From assembly GCA_026709935.1 (NCBI GenBank), contig JAPOSC010000065.1, forward strand, positions 62,001 through 126,000: DNA of 64,000 nt, given 5' to 3'. The notes below the pieces were generated by a model. The model had not been told where the DNA came from and searched no databases. It saw nothing but the letters and a program-made list of their open reading frames with translations. Source of the DNA: Thiotrichales bacterium (GTDB lineage: Bacteria; Pseudomonadota; Gammaproteobacteria; HK1). Made by a program: the position numbers and the translations under genes. This document shows, piece after piece, positions 1 through 10,171 of this stretch. Every line of letters begins with the position of its first letter. The first letter of the stretch is position 1.

Positions 1-1656
1 TCGCTCGCGGTCATCGACCGTCTGGAGCTCGAATGCGCGTCGGGGATGACCGCGCTGACCGGGGAGACAGGCGCGGGCAAGTCGATCCTGGTCGATGCGC
101 TGGCCTTGCTCCTCGGGGCGCGAGCCGACTCCGGCATGATTCGGGACGGCGCGGAGCGGGCCGAAGTCTGCGGCGTATTCGAAGTCGCCTCGAACGCATC
201 GGCGCGGGCGTGGCTCGCAGATCGGGATCTGGACGCGGACGCGGACGCGGACGAGTGCATCGTGCGGCGCGTGGTCGGTCCGGGGAGCCGATCCCGCTCG
301 TTCGTCAACCACCGTCCGGTGCCCGCGCACCTGTTGCGCGAGCTCGGGTCGCACCTCGTCGACATCCACGGCCAGCACGAGCACCACCTGCTGCTCGATC
401 GCGACCGGCAACGGACCATCGTCGACGACTTCGGGGACCACCACGCGCTGCTCGAACAGGTCGCGCAAACCTCCGGACGCTGGCACGAACTGCAGCGCGA
501 ACTCGCCAGCATCGCCGCGGCGGACGAAGATCGGGATTCGAGGCTCGACTTCCTGCGTTTTCAGCTCGACGAGCTCGAAGGACTGCAGCTCGACCCGGAA
601 GAGCCCGAACGGCTCGCGGACGAGTTGCGCCGGCTCGCGAACGCCGAGACCATTCTCGAAGGTTGCCGCCGTGCGCTCGATCGGCTCGGCGGCGACCACG
701 ACGGCTCGGTGGCGGCCGCATGCGCCGCCGCCCGCCGCGACCTCGATCCGGTGTCGCGCCACGACGCGCGCGCGCCGGGAATACTCGACCTGCTCGACGC
801 GGCCGAGGTCAACCTGACGGAGGCCGCGGCCTCGCTGCGAACGGTGGCAGAGTCGCTCGACCTCGATCCCGAACGTCTCGCCGAAGTGGAGCGCCGCCTC
901 GGGACCATTCACGATTTCGCCCGCAAACATCGGGTCTCGCCCCGGGAGCTGCCGGCGCAAATCGATCGGCTGCGCAAGCGGGTCGCCTCGCTCGCGGCAA
1001 GCGAGGAACGCGCGACAGAGCTTGCACGCGAGGTGGAAAGAACCGAGGAAGCACACCGCGCACTGTGCGGGAAGCTCACCGCGCAGCGCCGGGAGGCCGG
1101 GAGCGGGCTTGCGCAAAGGGTCACGCGGAACATGCAGGAACTTGGAATGCCGGGAGGCGACTTCATGGTCGACGTTCGGCCCCGGGACGGTTCCGCGCCC
1201 TCCCCGAGCGGCGCCGATCAGGTGGAGCTCTTCGTGAGCACGGGGCTCGGCCAGCCTCCGCGTCCCCTCTCGAAGGTCGCATCGGGAGGCGAGCTGTCGC
1301 GCATCTCCCTGGCCATCCAGGTCTCGTGCGTGGGCGGATCGGTCGTCCCCACCCTCGTCTTCGACGAGGCCGACGTCGGAATCGGAGGACGCGTGGCGGA
1401 AATCGTGGGGCGGCGGCTGCGCGCACTCGGGGAGTCGCATCAGATACTATGCGTCACCCACCTCGCGCAGGTCGCATCCCGGGCGCACCACCACGCGGTG
1501 ATCCGGAAACTCCTCGACCGGGAGGGCGCCCTTGGCGTCTGTGTGGCGGCGGTGAGCGACGAGGACCGAATCGAGGAGATCGCCCGGATGCTCGGAGGAG
1601 AAAGGATCACGCCGAAGACGCTCGCGCACGCGAGGGAGATGCTGGATGGATCATGA
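1..1656 (+). CDS. recN: DNA repair protein RecN (5' end outside window)
   Basis: Frame open from base 1 (SLAVIDRLELECASGMTALTGETGAGKSILVDAL); Walker A GETGAGKS; C-terminal ABC signature LSRISLAIQ and DEADVGIGG; followed by bamE. Confidence 0.95.
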   Translation, partial: SLAVIDRLELECASGMTALTGETGAGKSILVDALALLLGARADSGMIRDGAERAEVCGVFEVASNASARAWLADRDLDADADADECIVRRVVGPGSRSRSFVNHRPVPAHLLRELGSHLVDIHGQHEHHLLLDRDRQRTIVDDFGDHHALLEQVAQTSGRWHELQRELASIAAADEDRDSRLDFLRFQLDELEGLQLDPEEPERLADELRRLANAETILEGCRRALDRLGGDHDGSVAAACAAARRDLDPVSRHDARAPGILDLLDAAEVNLTEAAASLRTVAESLDLDPERLAEVERRLGTIHDFARKHRVSPRELPAQIDRLRKRVASLAASEERATELAREVERTEEAHRALCGKLTAQRREAGSGLAQRVTRNMQELGMPGGDFMVDVRPRDGSAPSPSGADQVELFVSTGLGQPPRPLSKVASGGELSRISLAIQVSCVGGSVVPTLVFDEADVGIGGRVAEIVGRRLRALGESHQILCVTHLAQVASRAHHHAVIRKLLDREGALGVCVAAVSDEDRIEEIARMLGGERITPKTLAHAREMLDGS

Positions 1657-2209
1657 TCAAGACCGCGCCTCGCGAACGAGGCGGCTCCCCCGAAAGATCG
1701 CTGCGTTGTGTCTGGCGGCGGTCGGCCTCGGTGGTTGCGAGATGCCGACGCTGCCGGGACTGCCCGCATTGCCGGACCTTCCGGCGATCCCCGGGGTCTA
1801 TCGCATCGACATCCAGCAGGGAAACGTGGTCGAGCAGCAAATGCTGGACCGGCTGGAAATCGGCATGGAGCGGGGCAAGGTGCGCTTCATCATGGGAACG
1901 CCGCTTCTGGTCGACCCGTTCAATCAGGATCGATGGGACTATGTCTACCGCATACGTCGAGGGTCGGGGGAGGAGATCGGCCAGCGCGTATCCTTGCACT
2001 TCGCCGATGACCGGCTCGCCCGGGTCGACGGCAACCTTTCGCCCGAAGCGATTCCGGAGGCGACGGCGGAGCGGGTCCAGACGCGGGTGAAGGTTCCGAA
2101 ACGCCCGCCCTCCGAGGGATTCCTGGAGCGACTGGTGCCGGACTTCCTGTCCGGGGACGACGAACCGTCGAGTCGCGAGGCGGAGGACAGTGCGCCGCCG
2201 GCGTCCTGA
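1646..2209 (+). CDS. bamE: Outer membrane protein assembly factor BamE (SmpA/OmlA)
   Basis: Lipobox-like LGGCEMP; YRIDIQQGNVVEQQMLDRLEIGMERGKVRFIMGTPLLVDPF; recN-bamE synteny. Confidence 0.93.
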   Translation: MDHDQDRASRTRRLPRKIAALCLAAVGLGGCEMPTLPGLPALPDLPAIPGVYRIDIQQGNVVEQQMLDRLEIGMERGKVRFIMGTPLLVDPFNQDRWDYVYRIRRGSGEEIGQRVSLHFADDRLARVDGNLSPEAIPEATAERVQTRVKVPKRPPSEGFLERLVPDFLSGDDEPSSREAEDSAPPAS

Positions 2210-2251
2210 ACGCCTCAAGCCGCGTCAATCCTCGCCTTTCAATCGTCTACC

Positions 2252-2321
2252 CACTGACGCCTGAGCGCTGACGCCTGACCACTGACGCCTGACCACTGAC
2301 GCCTGACCGCTGACGTCTGAC
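2252..2321. repeat. 14-bp tandem repeat, 5 units (cactgacgcctgac)
   Basis: Units at 2252, 2266, 2280, 2294, 2308 differing at 1-3 positions. Confidence 0.9.
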
Positions 2322-2424
2322 CGCAGAATCCGACCGATATCGACTTCGAGCGCAGTCTGCGCGCCGCTTGACCCTCCGTGGACGAACGATCGCCACCGGA
2401 CGCAGACCGTGGCTCCATGGTCGC

Positions 2425-2721
2425 TCACCGACTCGCGGACGGTCGGTCGGCGCCGGTGCGACGCGCACGCCGGCGGCGCGCCTCCTTGGGGTCGATCTCC
2501 AGTCGCCGCAGCACCTCGATCCGATCGCCCTTCGAAGCCGCGGTCGCCGGCTCCACGCGGCGACCGAACACCGCGAAGCCGACCTCGGCGTCGCGCAGTT
2601 CCGGCACCAACTGGAGCAGGCCGGAAGCCTCCACGCACTCGAGCACCGTGCTGCCGGAACGCACCTCCAGGCCCATGAGGATCTCACGGCCCGGATCTGC
2701 GTAAGCCAGCTCGACTCGCAT
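2425..2721 (-). CDS. rnfH: RnfH/RatB family ubiquitin-like protein
   Basis: MRVELAYADPGREILMGLEVRSGSTVLECVEASGLL...VGFAVFGRRVEPATAASKGDRIEVLRRLEIDPKEARRRRA; next to ratA. Confidence 0.9.
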   Translation of the reverse strand: MRVELAYADPGREILMGLEVRSGSTVLECVEASGLLQLVPELRDAEVGFAVFGRRVEPATAASKGDRIEVLRRLEIDPKEARRRRARRTGADRPSASR

Positions 2722-2728
2722 CGTCCCG

Positions 2729-3166
2729 TTATCGCGCGCCGTACACCTGGTGGGCGCGCCGGCAGAATGCATCGACCGCGGTCTTCGCAATCTCCTCGAA
2801 CAGCGGCGACAGCACCCGGGCGAGCATCCGGCTCGATATCTCGAACCGCATCTCGAGCCCCACCGTGCAGCTTCGCGCCGCCGTTGCATCGAACGACCAG
2901 CGTCCGTCGAGCCGGGAGAACGGACCATCGACCAACTCGAGGTCGATTCGTTCCGCGCCCACCATCCGATTGCGGGTGGTGAACGACGTCCTGAACGGTC
3001 CGCGCGCGACTTCGAGACTCGCGGTCACTTCGGCCGGGGTGCGCGCATGGACCGTTGCGGAACGGCACCAGGGAAGGAATCGAGGGTAACGCTCGATGTC
3101 GGCGACGAGACCGAACATGTCCGCGGCGGAGTACGGGACATCAAGAGAGCGGGCGATTCGAGGCAT
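2729..3166 (-). CDS. ratA: RatA / coenzyme Q-binding START-like protein
   Basis: MPRIARSLDVPYSAADMFGLVADIERYPRFLPWCRSATV; ratA-rnfH-smpB synteny. Confidence 0.92.
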   Translation of the reverse strand: MPRIARSLDVPYSAADMFGLVADIERYPRFLPWCRSATVHARTPAEVTASLEVARGPFRTSFTTRNRMVGAERIDLELVDGPFSRLDGRWSFDATAARSCTVGLEMRFEISSRMLARVLSPLFEEIAKTAVDAFCRRAHQVYGAR

Positions 3167-3220
3167 CTTCGGCGGAGGTGTCGTACTCGAAAATGGGCCG
3201 GAAGCGCAGGCGGCCGGCAG

Positions 3221-3285
3221 GTTAACCCGAAAATTTCACCGATTCACGCTCTCGCTTCGCGCATCGGTGAAATTTCCGGATCAAC
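3221..3285. repeat. Dispersed palindromic repeat, copy A
   Basis: Perfect 13-bp inverted arms aaatttcaccgat (3231-3243) / atcggtgaaattt (3263-3275). Confidence 0.75.
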
Positions 3286-3388
3286 ACAACGTCGCGAGTC
3301 TCCCGGCGCCGGTGTCGCTACCGGCGATCGACCGCCGCGCCCCGGATGGGGGTTACCATATCGGCCCCTTGCACCGGACTGCGGGATC

Positions 3389-3871
3389 ATGGCCCGATCG
3401 AAGAGCGCACCGTCCAATGTCATTGCCCGGGTCATTGCCCGCAACCGCAAGGCCCGGCACGACTACGCGATCGAGGATACCGTCGAGGCAGGGATCGCGC
3501 TGGAGGGATGGGAGGTGAAGAGCCTCCGTGACGGGCGACTCCAGCTTCGCGACAGCTATGCGGCGGTGCGTGACGGGGAGATCTGGCTCCTGGGCGCACA
3601 CATCACGCCGCTCGCCACCGTCTCCACCCACGTCACTGCGAAGCCGCTGCGCGATCGGAAGCTGTTGCTCAAGCGGAGCGAGATCTCCCGACTCGCCGGG
3701 GCCGTCGAACGCCGCGGTCACACCCTCGTCGCTCTCGACATGCACTGGACGCGGGGTCGAGCCAAGGTTCTTCTCGCTACCGCCCGGGGCCGAAAGCAGC
3801 ACGACAAGCGCGCGGCCGATCGCAACCGCGACTGGGAGCGCGAGCGGGCGCGGTTACTGCGCGCGCGCTGA
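3389..3871 (+). CDS. smpB: SsrA-binding protein SmpB
   Basis: IARNRKARHDYAIEDTVEAGIALEGWEVKSLRDGRLQLRDSYA; GRKQHDKR C-terminus. Confidence 0.96.
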   Translation: MARSKSAPSNVIARVIARNRKARHDYAIEDTVEAGIALEGWEVKSLRDGRLQLRDSYAAVRDGEIWLLGAHITPLATVSTHVTAKPLRDRKLLLKRSEISRLAGAVERRGHTLVALDMHWTRGRAKVLLATARGRKQHDKRAADRNRDWERERARLLRAR

Positions 3872-6576
3872 TGTATGCAGCGGCTCGACCACTCCGCGCT
3901 GGTGAACGATCGTACGTCGCGATGAGCGTCCACCCGCCCGACGCCGACGGGTCGCCCACCGACGCCGTCCCCGAGCCGGTCCTCGCCCCGATCGACCCCA
4001 ATGTGCCCCTGCCCGATGTTCGTGATGCCGTCGCCGCGATGCGGACGTGCCTGGAGACCCGTTTCCGCCAGGGCGAGCCGGTGATCACGCTGGTCGAAGC
4101 CCGGTCGCAGTTCATCGACCATGTCCTTGCGCTCGCGTGGCGCCGCTTCGGCCTCGACGATGACGAACGCCGCGCACTCGTCGCGGTCGGTGGCTATGGC
4201 CGAGGAGAGTTGCACCCGGGCTCGGACATCGACCTGCTCATCCTCACCCGCCGTGCGATGCGTGGTGACGAGCGCGAGCGCGTCAACGGCCTCCTCGCGT
4301 TCTTGTGGGACATCGGGCTCGCGGTGGGGAGCAGCGTGAGGACCGTGCGCGAGTGCGTGAACGAGGCGAGAAGCGACGTCACGGTCGCCACCAATCTCAT
4401 GGACAGCCGGCTCGTGTGCGGGTCCGAAAGCCTGTGCGCGCGGATGCAGGAGCGCACCGGCCCGCCGCACATCTGGTCGAGCCGGAGGTTCTTCGAGGCG
4501 AAAATGGCGGAGCAGCGCGCGCGCCATCATCGGTTCGACGACACCGGCTACAACCTGGAGCCGAACGTCAAGGAGGGTCCGGGCGGCCTGCGCGACATCC
4601 AGACCATCGCCTGGGTCACGAAGCGCCATTTCGGGGCGGTGACGCTGGCGGAGCTGGTCGATCGCGGGTTTCTCACCACCGAGGAACTCGACACCCTGGA
4701 GTCGGGCCGACGGTTCCTGTGGCGGGTGCGGTTCGCGCTGCATGTGCTGACGCGGCGGCCCGAGGACCGGCTCCTGTTCGACCATCAGCGGCGGCTCGCC
4801 GAGATGCTGGGGTTCGAGGACGACGCGGAGCGACTCGGCGTGGAGCGTCTGATGAAGCGCTACTACCGTGAAGTGATGGAGCTTTCGCGTCTGAACGAGA
4901 TGCTCCTCGAGCACTTCGAGGAGGCGATCCTCCACGCGCGACACCGTGATCGCATCAAGCCGCTGAACCGGCGCTTCCAGGCGGTGAACGGCTATCTGGA
5001 GGTGACCCGCAAGGATGTCTTCCACCGCTATCCGTTCGCCCTCCTCGAGGTATTTCTCCTGCTGCAGCAGCATCCCGACCTGGAAGGGGTGCGCGCGTCC
5101 ACGATCCGGCTCATTCGCGCAAACCGACACCGGATCGATGACCGGTTCCGGGCCGATCTGCGCGCCCGCAGCCTCTTCCTGGAGATCCTGCGCCAGCCCC
5201 GGGGCATCAACCACGAGCTGCGCCGGATGCATCGGTACGGGATCCTGGGCGCCTACCTTCCCGTCTTCGGCCAGGTGGCGGGTCAGATGCAGTACGACCT
5301 GTTCCATGTCTACACCGTCGACGAGCACAGTCTGTTCGTGGTCCGCAACCTGCGGAGGTTCGCCGACCCCGCCCGCCACCACGAGTTCCCCCACTGCGCC
5401 GATGTCTTCGCGCGCCTGCCCAAGCCGGAACTCATCTACGTCGCGGGCCTCTTCCACGACATCGCCAAGGGCCGCAACGGCGACCACTCGGAGCTGGGCT
5501 CGGATCTCGTCCGGGAGTTCTGCGTCCTGCACGGATTCGGCCGGTACGACACCGACCTCGTTGCATGGCTGGTCCAGCACCATCTGCTGATGTCGATCAC
5601 CGCGCAGCGTCGCGACATCAGCGACCCCGAAGTGGTGTCGGAGTTCGCCCGGACCGTCGGCGATCACGTCCACCTCGACTATCTCTACCTCCTCACCATC
5701 GCCGACATCCGCGGCACGAACCCCGGATTGTGGAACGACTGGAAGGACGCCCTGCTGCACGATCTCTACCGGGCCGCAGTGCGGGCGCTGCTGCGCGGGC
5801 TGGAGAACCCCATCGAGCGGGCCGATCTGGTGCGCGAGACCCGCGATGCGGCGGCCCGTCTGGTGGTGAACGCCGGAGTCGATGCCGAGGCGGCGGCACG
5901 ACTGTGGGACAACTTCGGCGACGACTACTTCCTGCGCCACTCCGCCGACGAGATTCGGTGGCATACATCGAACATCCTCGACGCGGCGGCCGCCGACATC
6001 CCGCTGGTTCTGGTCCGCGATGGACGCGGCGGTATCGAGATCTTCGTCTACGCGCCGGATCGGGAACTCCTGTTCGCGGCCAGCGCCTCGATCCTGGGAC
6101 GCCTGGGGCTGACGGTGCTCGACTCGAGGATCATCACCGGGAACAACGGCATGACGCTCGATTCGTACGTTGTCGAGGACATCACGGCCTCGCCGGCGGG
6201 AGATCGCCGCCACGAGGAGATCCGGACCGCCCTGCGGCTCGGACTGCGCCGGCCCGCCGGGGTGTCGAGGCGCGTGCATCGACTCGCGCGGCGTCAGCTC
6301 AAGCACTTCACGATCCCGGTGGAGGTGAGCTTCACGCAGGATCCATCGAACCGGCACACCGTCATGGAGGTCATCGCCGCCGATCGGCCGGGACTGCTCG
6401 CGCGCATCGGCTGGACGCTCGCCGACGCCCGGGTCCGCATCCGCAACGCGAAGATCGCCACCTTCGGTGAGCGCGCGGAGGACGTGTTCTACGTCACCGA
6501 CGAGCATAACCGGCCCTTGGCCGACGACCGCATCCACAGTGTGTATCACTGCGTCCGATCGGTGCTCGACACCTGA
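3871..6576 (+). CDS. glnD: [Protein-PII] uridylyltransferase / UMP-removing enzyme GlnD (start may be 3922)
   Basis: NTase motif [21 protein letters not shown] motif [17 protein letters not shown]-terminal ACT domains. Confidence 0.95.
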   Translation: MYAAARPLRAGERSYVAMSVHPPDADGSPTDAVPEPVLAPIDPNVPLPDVRDAVAAMRTCLETRFRQGEPVITLVEARSQFIDHVLALAWRRFGLDDDERRALVAVGGYGRGELHPGSDIDLLILTRRAMRGDERERVNGLLAFLWDIGLAVGSSVRTVRECVNEARSDVTVATNLMDSRLVCGSESLCARMQERTGPPHIWSSRRFFEAKMAEQRARHHRFDDTGYNLEPNVKEGPGGLRDIQTIAWVTKRHFGAVTLAELVDRGFLTTEELDTLESGRRFLWRVRFALHVLTRRPEDRLLFDHQRRLAEMLGFEDDAERLGVERLMKRYYREVMELSRLNEMLLEHFEEAILHARHRDRIKPLNRRFQAVNGYLEVTRKDVFHRYPFALLEVFLLLQQHPDLEGVRASTIRLIRANRHRIDDRFRADLRARSLFLEILRQPRGINHELRRMHRYGILGAYLPVFGQVAGQMQYDLFHVYTVDEHSLFVVRNLRRFADPARHHEFPHCADVFARLPKPELIYVAGLFHDIAKGRNGDHSELGSDLVREFCVLHGFGRYDTDLVAWLVQHHLLMSITAQRRDISDPEVVSEFARTVGDHVHLDYLYLLTIADIRGTNPGLWNDWKDALLHDLYRAAVRALLRGLENPIERADLVRETRDAAARLVVNAGVDAEAAARLWDNFGDDYFLRHSADEIRWHTSNILDAAAADIPLVLVRDGRGGIEIFVYAPDRELLFAASASILGRLGLTVLDSRIITGNNGMTLDSYVVEDITASPAGDRRHEEIRTALRLGLRRPAGVSRRVHRLARRQLKHFTIPVEVSFTQDPSNRHTVMEVIAADRPGLLARIGWTLADARVRIRNAKIATFGERAEDVFYVTDEHNRPLADDRIHSVYHCVRSVLDT

Positions 6577-6601
6577 CGCACCGGGTGATTGGGAAGGCGG
6601 T

Positions 6602-6835
6602 TCAGCCGCCGGTGACCGGTGGGAAGAACGCGATCTCGTCGCCGTCGCGGATCGGCACTCGGGGATGCGTGTACTCCAGGTTCAGGGCCACGAGCACGTC
6701 GTCGGGGAGCCGCCGCCCCCCGGTGGCGAGATGCCACGCATCCGCAGCGGTCTCCGCGCGGGAGGCGTCGATCTCGACGGCGCGCAGGCCCGTCGACTCG
6801 CGCAGACTGGCGAAAAACTTCACCTTGATCGTCAT
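6602..6835 (-). CDS. moaD: Molybdopterin synthase sulfur carrier subunit MoaD
   Basis: [16 protein letters not shown]...[27 protein letters not shown] with C-terminal GG. Confidence 0.93.
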   Translation of the reverse strand: MTIKVKFFASLRESTGLRAVEIDASRAETAADAWHLATGGRRLPDDVLVALNLEYTHPRVPIRDGDEIAFFPPVTGG

Positions 6836-6920
6836 TCGCAGTCCACCATCGAACGGGTCAGGGCTGATACCAGGGTCGGCATCAGGGCCGGTATTATCCC
6901 CGCCCGGCCGAAAACGACCA

Positions 6921-6980
6921 CCACCTGGAGCCATCCGGGGCCATCCAGAGTCATTTGCGGCCATTTGGGGTCGCCGATGG
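6921..6980. repeat. 10-bp-period degenerate tandem array
   Basis: ccacctggag/ccatccgggg/ccatccagag/tcatttgcgg/ccatttgggg/tcgccgatgg. Confidence 0.65.
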
Positions 6981-7021
6981 AACCGGCCATGGATCGACAC
7001 CGGCGAGGCGGAGCGACGACG

Positions 7022-7771
7022 ATGACCACGAACACTCCCGGCGAGAAGTCCGCGCTGTACACGACGAAGCATGTCGCGGCGGCGCTGGGCGTGTCCACGC
7101 AGACCCTCCGGCGGCATTTGCGCAAGCTCGGCCTGCGCGCCGGAACCGGGGGGCGGCATGCCTGGGGTGCGGACGAATTCGGCCGGATCGTGAAGCAGGT
7201 CCGTGCATCCATGAACGAGGCGGAGATCAGGAGAGCCGACGGACACGCGCCGGAGACGGACCCTCGCGGCGGTTCCGAGGACGGGACCAGCGGCGCCCTG
7301 ACCCACTTCGATGCGCAGGGTCGTGCCCGGATGGTGGACGTCGCGTCGAAGCCTGCCACCCACCGCGTCGCGGTGGCGCGGGGCGCCATCCGCATGCAGG
7401 CGGACACCCTGCGCCTCATCGTCGCCGGGGGTCATCGCAAGGGCGATGTCATCGGCGTGGCCCGGCTCGCCGGCATCATGGCCGCCAAGCGCACCTCCGA
7501 TCTCGTTCCCCTGTGCCACCCGCTCGCGCTGACCCGCGTGGAGGTCGAACTGTGGCCCGACGAGTCGCGCCCGCGTGTGGAGTGCCGCACCCGGATCGAG
7601 ACGGTCGGTCCGACCGGAGTCGAGATGGAGGCGCTCACCGCGACGCAGGTGGCCCTGCTCACGGTCTACGACATGTGCAAGGCGGTGGACCGGATGATGA
7701 CCATCGAATCGGTCCGTCTCGTCGAGAAGCGTGGTGGCAGGTCCGGCAACTGGGTCCGGCCCGACTCCTGA
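7022..7771 (+). CDS. moaC: Cyclic pyranopterin monophosphate synthase MoaC with N-terminal HTH-like extension
   Basis: N-term [46 protein letters not shown] (HTH-like) in one ORF with [29 protein letters not shown]...[10 protein letters not shown]...[11 protein letters not shown]-type MoaC. Confidence 0.9.
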   Translation: MTTNTPGEKSALYTTKHVAAALGVSTQTLRRHLRKLGLRAGTGGRHAWGADEFGRIVKQVRASMNEAEIRRADGHAPETDPRGGSEDGTSGALTHFDAQGRARMVDVASKPATHRVAVARGAIRMQADTLRLIVAGGHRKGDVIGVARLAGIMAAKRTSDLVPLCHPLALTRVEVELWPDESRPRVECRTRIETVGPTGVEMEALTATQVALLTVYDMCKAVDRMMTIESVRLVEKRGGRSGNWVRPDS

Positions 7772-7862
7772 CCTCCAAGGCGTGCCCTGCGACCCGGATG
7801 ATAGACTGCCGGGGCACCTGTCCCACCGATTCGCGTCTGCCCTCTGTACAGGAGCGTCTTCC

Positions 7863-9461
7863 ATGCCGGCCGCGTCCGCTTCCATCGAGCAACGCATCTC
7901 CACGCTCGAAGCCCATCTGGAACAGGAGAACCCCCTGCTCCTCGACGCCGTGAAGAGCTTTCGCGAGCTCGACAAGGTGGCGTATCGGCTCGGAGTCCTT
8001 GCGCCCGAGGAATCGTTCACCACGCAGGTGCCGTGGTGGCCGATGGTCGCGGTGCTCGGGACCTTCTCGTCGGGGAAGTCGTCGTTCATCAACCACTTTC
8101 TGCAGGCTCGGCTCCAGTCGACCGGGAACCAAGCCGTCGACGATCGATTCACCGTCATCTGCTTCGGAGCCGACGAAACGCCCCGAACCCTGCCCGGCCT
8201 TGCCCTTGACGCCGATCCGCGCTTCCCGTTCTACCAGGTCAGCCGGGACATCGAGAGCGTGGCCGCCGGCGAAGGGAGCCGCATCGATGCCTATCTCCAG
8301 TTGCGCACGTGCCGGAGCGAAGCGCTGCGCGGCAGGATTTTCATCGACTCGCCGGGATTCGATGCCGATGCGCAGCGCACCGCGACGTTGCGCATCACCG
8401 ACCACATCGTCGATCTCTCCGACCTCGTGCTGGTGTTCTTCGATGCCCGGCATCCCGAGCCGGGCGCGATGCAGGACACGCTGAGTCACCTGGTGGGAAA
8501 CACCATCCACCGGTCCGATTCGAGCAAGTTCCTCTACATACTCAACCAGATCGACAACGCGGCGCGTGAGGACAACCCCGAGGATGTCTTCGCGGCCTGG
8601 CAACGCGCGCTTGCCCAGGTCGGTCTCACCGCGGGCCGGTTCTACTGCATCTACAACCCGGATGCCGCCATGCCGATCGAGGATCCGGAGCTGCGCCGCC
8701 GCTTCGAGACCAAGCGGGCGGAGGACGTCACCGAGATCTACGAGCGCATCCATCAGGTCGAGGTCGAACGCGCCTACCGAATCGTCGGCGTGCTGGAGAA
8801 GACGGCGAAGGCGATCGAGCAGCGCGTAGTGCCGGCGGCGACCGCGGCGAAGGCGTCATGGAAGCGTGGGGTGCTGTGGCTCGATGGCGCAATCTTCGGC
8901 ACGCTGGCCCTCCTGCTCGCGGTGTGGACCATCTCGGCGGGGTACTGGACCGGCCTGCGGTTCTCCGCTCCGTGGTTCGACGCCATCGCCTCGACGCCGT
9001 GGCTGACGTTGCCGGTGGTGGTCCTGGTGGCGGCAGGCGCCGGATACCTCCACTTCCTCGTGCGTCGCCTCTCGGCGCGGTTCATCGCCCGCCGCATCGC
9101 GCAAGACCCGGAGCTCGACGGCGTACGGACATGGGTGTCACGCGTGTTCGTCCGCAACACGAAGGCGTGGCGGTCCGTCGCCACCGCGGCTCCGGTCGGC
9201 TGGGGTCGCGGCGCCCGCCGGCGAATCGCGCGGGTGGCTGCGGACGCGGATCGGCTCGTGCAGGGTCTCAACGATCGCTTCGCCGACCCTTCGGGCGGGG
9301 TGAAGGCGATCGGAGGATCGGAAGAAGACTCCATCGCGGCACCGGAAGCACTTCCGGCGGTGGCGAGTGACCTGGTTACGGCGGGTGATGACTCGGCCGA
9401 TCCGCTGCCGGTGACCACCCCGCCCTCCGGCATCGATGATGAGCGAGGGCCGCGGGTCTGA
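7863..9461 (+). CDS. Dynamin/EHD-like GTPase with C-terminal transmembrane hairpin
   Basis: P-loop GTFSSGKSSFIN; DRFTVICFG; IDSPGFDADAQR; LNQIDN; two hydrophobic segments (GTLALLLAVWTISAGYW, WLTLPVVVLVAAGAGYLHFL). Confidence 0.8.
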   Translation: MPAASASIEQRISTLEAHLEQENPLLLDAVKSFRELDKVAYRLGVLAPEESFTTQVPWWPMVAVLGTFSSGKSSFINHFLQARLQSTGNQAVDDRFTVICFGADETPRTLPGLALDADPRFPFYQVSRDIESVAAGEGSRIDAYLQLRTCRSEALRGRIFIDSPGFDADAQRTATLRITDHIVDLSDLVLVFFDARHPEPGAMQDTLSHLVGNTIHRSDSSKFLYILNQIDNAAREDNPEDVFAAWQRALAQVGLTAGRFYCIYNPDAAMPIEDPELRRRFETKRAEDVTEIYERIHQVEVERAYRIVGVLEKTAKAIEQRVVPAATAAKASWKRGVLWLDGAIFGTLALLLAVWTISAGYWTGLRFSAPWFDAIASTPWLTLPVVVLVAAGAGYLHFLVRRLSARFIARRIAQDPELDGVRTWVSRVFVRNTKAWRSVATAAPVGWGRGARRRIARVAADADRLVQGLNDRFADPSGGVKAIGGSEEDSIAAPEALPAVASDLVTAGDDSADPLPVTTPPSGIDDERGPRV

Positions 9462-9517
9462 GCGCCATGCGCGGCGTATACTGCCGGGCGGCGAGAGCGG
9501 GACGGACGGGATCGACG

Positions 9518-10171
9518 ATGGACTTCGAGCGCGCACGCTTCAACATGGTGGAGCAGCAGATCCGCCCGTGGGATGTGCTCGATCGCACCGTGCTCACGCT
9601 GATGGAGTGTGCCCCGCGCGACGCGTTCGTGCCCGCAGAATACCGACGCCTCGCCTACGCCGATGTCGCGGTGCCCATCGGCGAGGGAGAGGTGATGTTG
9701 CCTCCACGGGTCGAGGGTCGATTGCTGCAGGCCCTGGATCTCGATGCCGACGATCGGGTGCTCGAGATCGGCACCGGAACCGGGTTCCTCACCTTTCTGC
9801 TCGCCCAGCGGGCCGCCCACGTGACCAGCGTCGAGATCAGACCCGGGTTCGCCGATCGGGCCCGCGCCAACCTCGAGGCGCAGCGCGTGGGGAATGTCAC
9901 GGTCGAGGTGGGCGACGGCCGTCGGGGCCTGGAGGGCGGAGCACCGTACGACGCGATCGTGGTCGGCGGCTCCCTGCCGGTGCCGGAACCGGCGTTCGAG
10001 GCGCAACTTGCGATCGGGGGCCGGCTCTTCGTCGTGATCGGCTCCGCCCCCGCGATGGAAGCGATGCTCGTGCGCCGCACGGGGCAGAACGAATGGGTTC
10101 GGGAAAGTCTGTTCGAGACGACGCTGCCACCGCTCGCGGGATCGGAAGCGCCGCGTCGGTTCGTGCTGTGA
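9518..10171 (+). CDS. pcm: Protein-L-isoaspartate O-methyltransferase
   Basis: MDFERARFNMVEQQIRPWDVLD...VLEIGTGTGFLTFLLAQRAAHVTSVEI. Confidence 0.88.
   Translation: MDFERARFNMVEQQIRPWDVLDRTVLTLMECAPRDAFVPAEYRRLAYADVAVPIGEGEVMLPPRVEGRLLQALDLDADDRVLEIGTGTGFLTFLLAQRAAHVTSVEIRPGFADRARANLEAQRVGNVTVEVGDGRRGLEGGAPYDAIVVGGSLPVPEPAFEAQLAIGGRLFVVIGSAPAMEAMLVRRTGQNEWVRESLFETTLPPLAGSEAPRRFVL

Noticed and set aside
2252-2321. CRISPR-like tandem array
   Set aside because: Units are contiguous 14-mers with no unique spacers; no cas genes in the window.
3718-6549. 943-aa minus-strand ORF opposite glnD, and similar long shadow ORFs (33-2090 +, 32035-33849 +, 49281-52172 +, 54381-56465 +, 60049-62307 +)
   Set aside because: Antisense or alternative-frame to clearly conserved genes; low-complexity Arg/Pro/Gly/Val-Asp composition typical of high-GC spurious ORFs.
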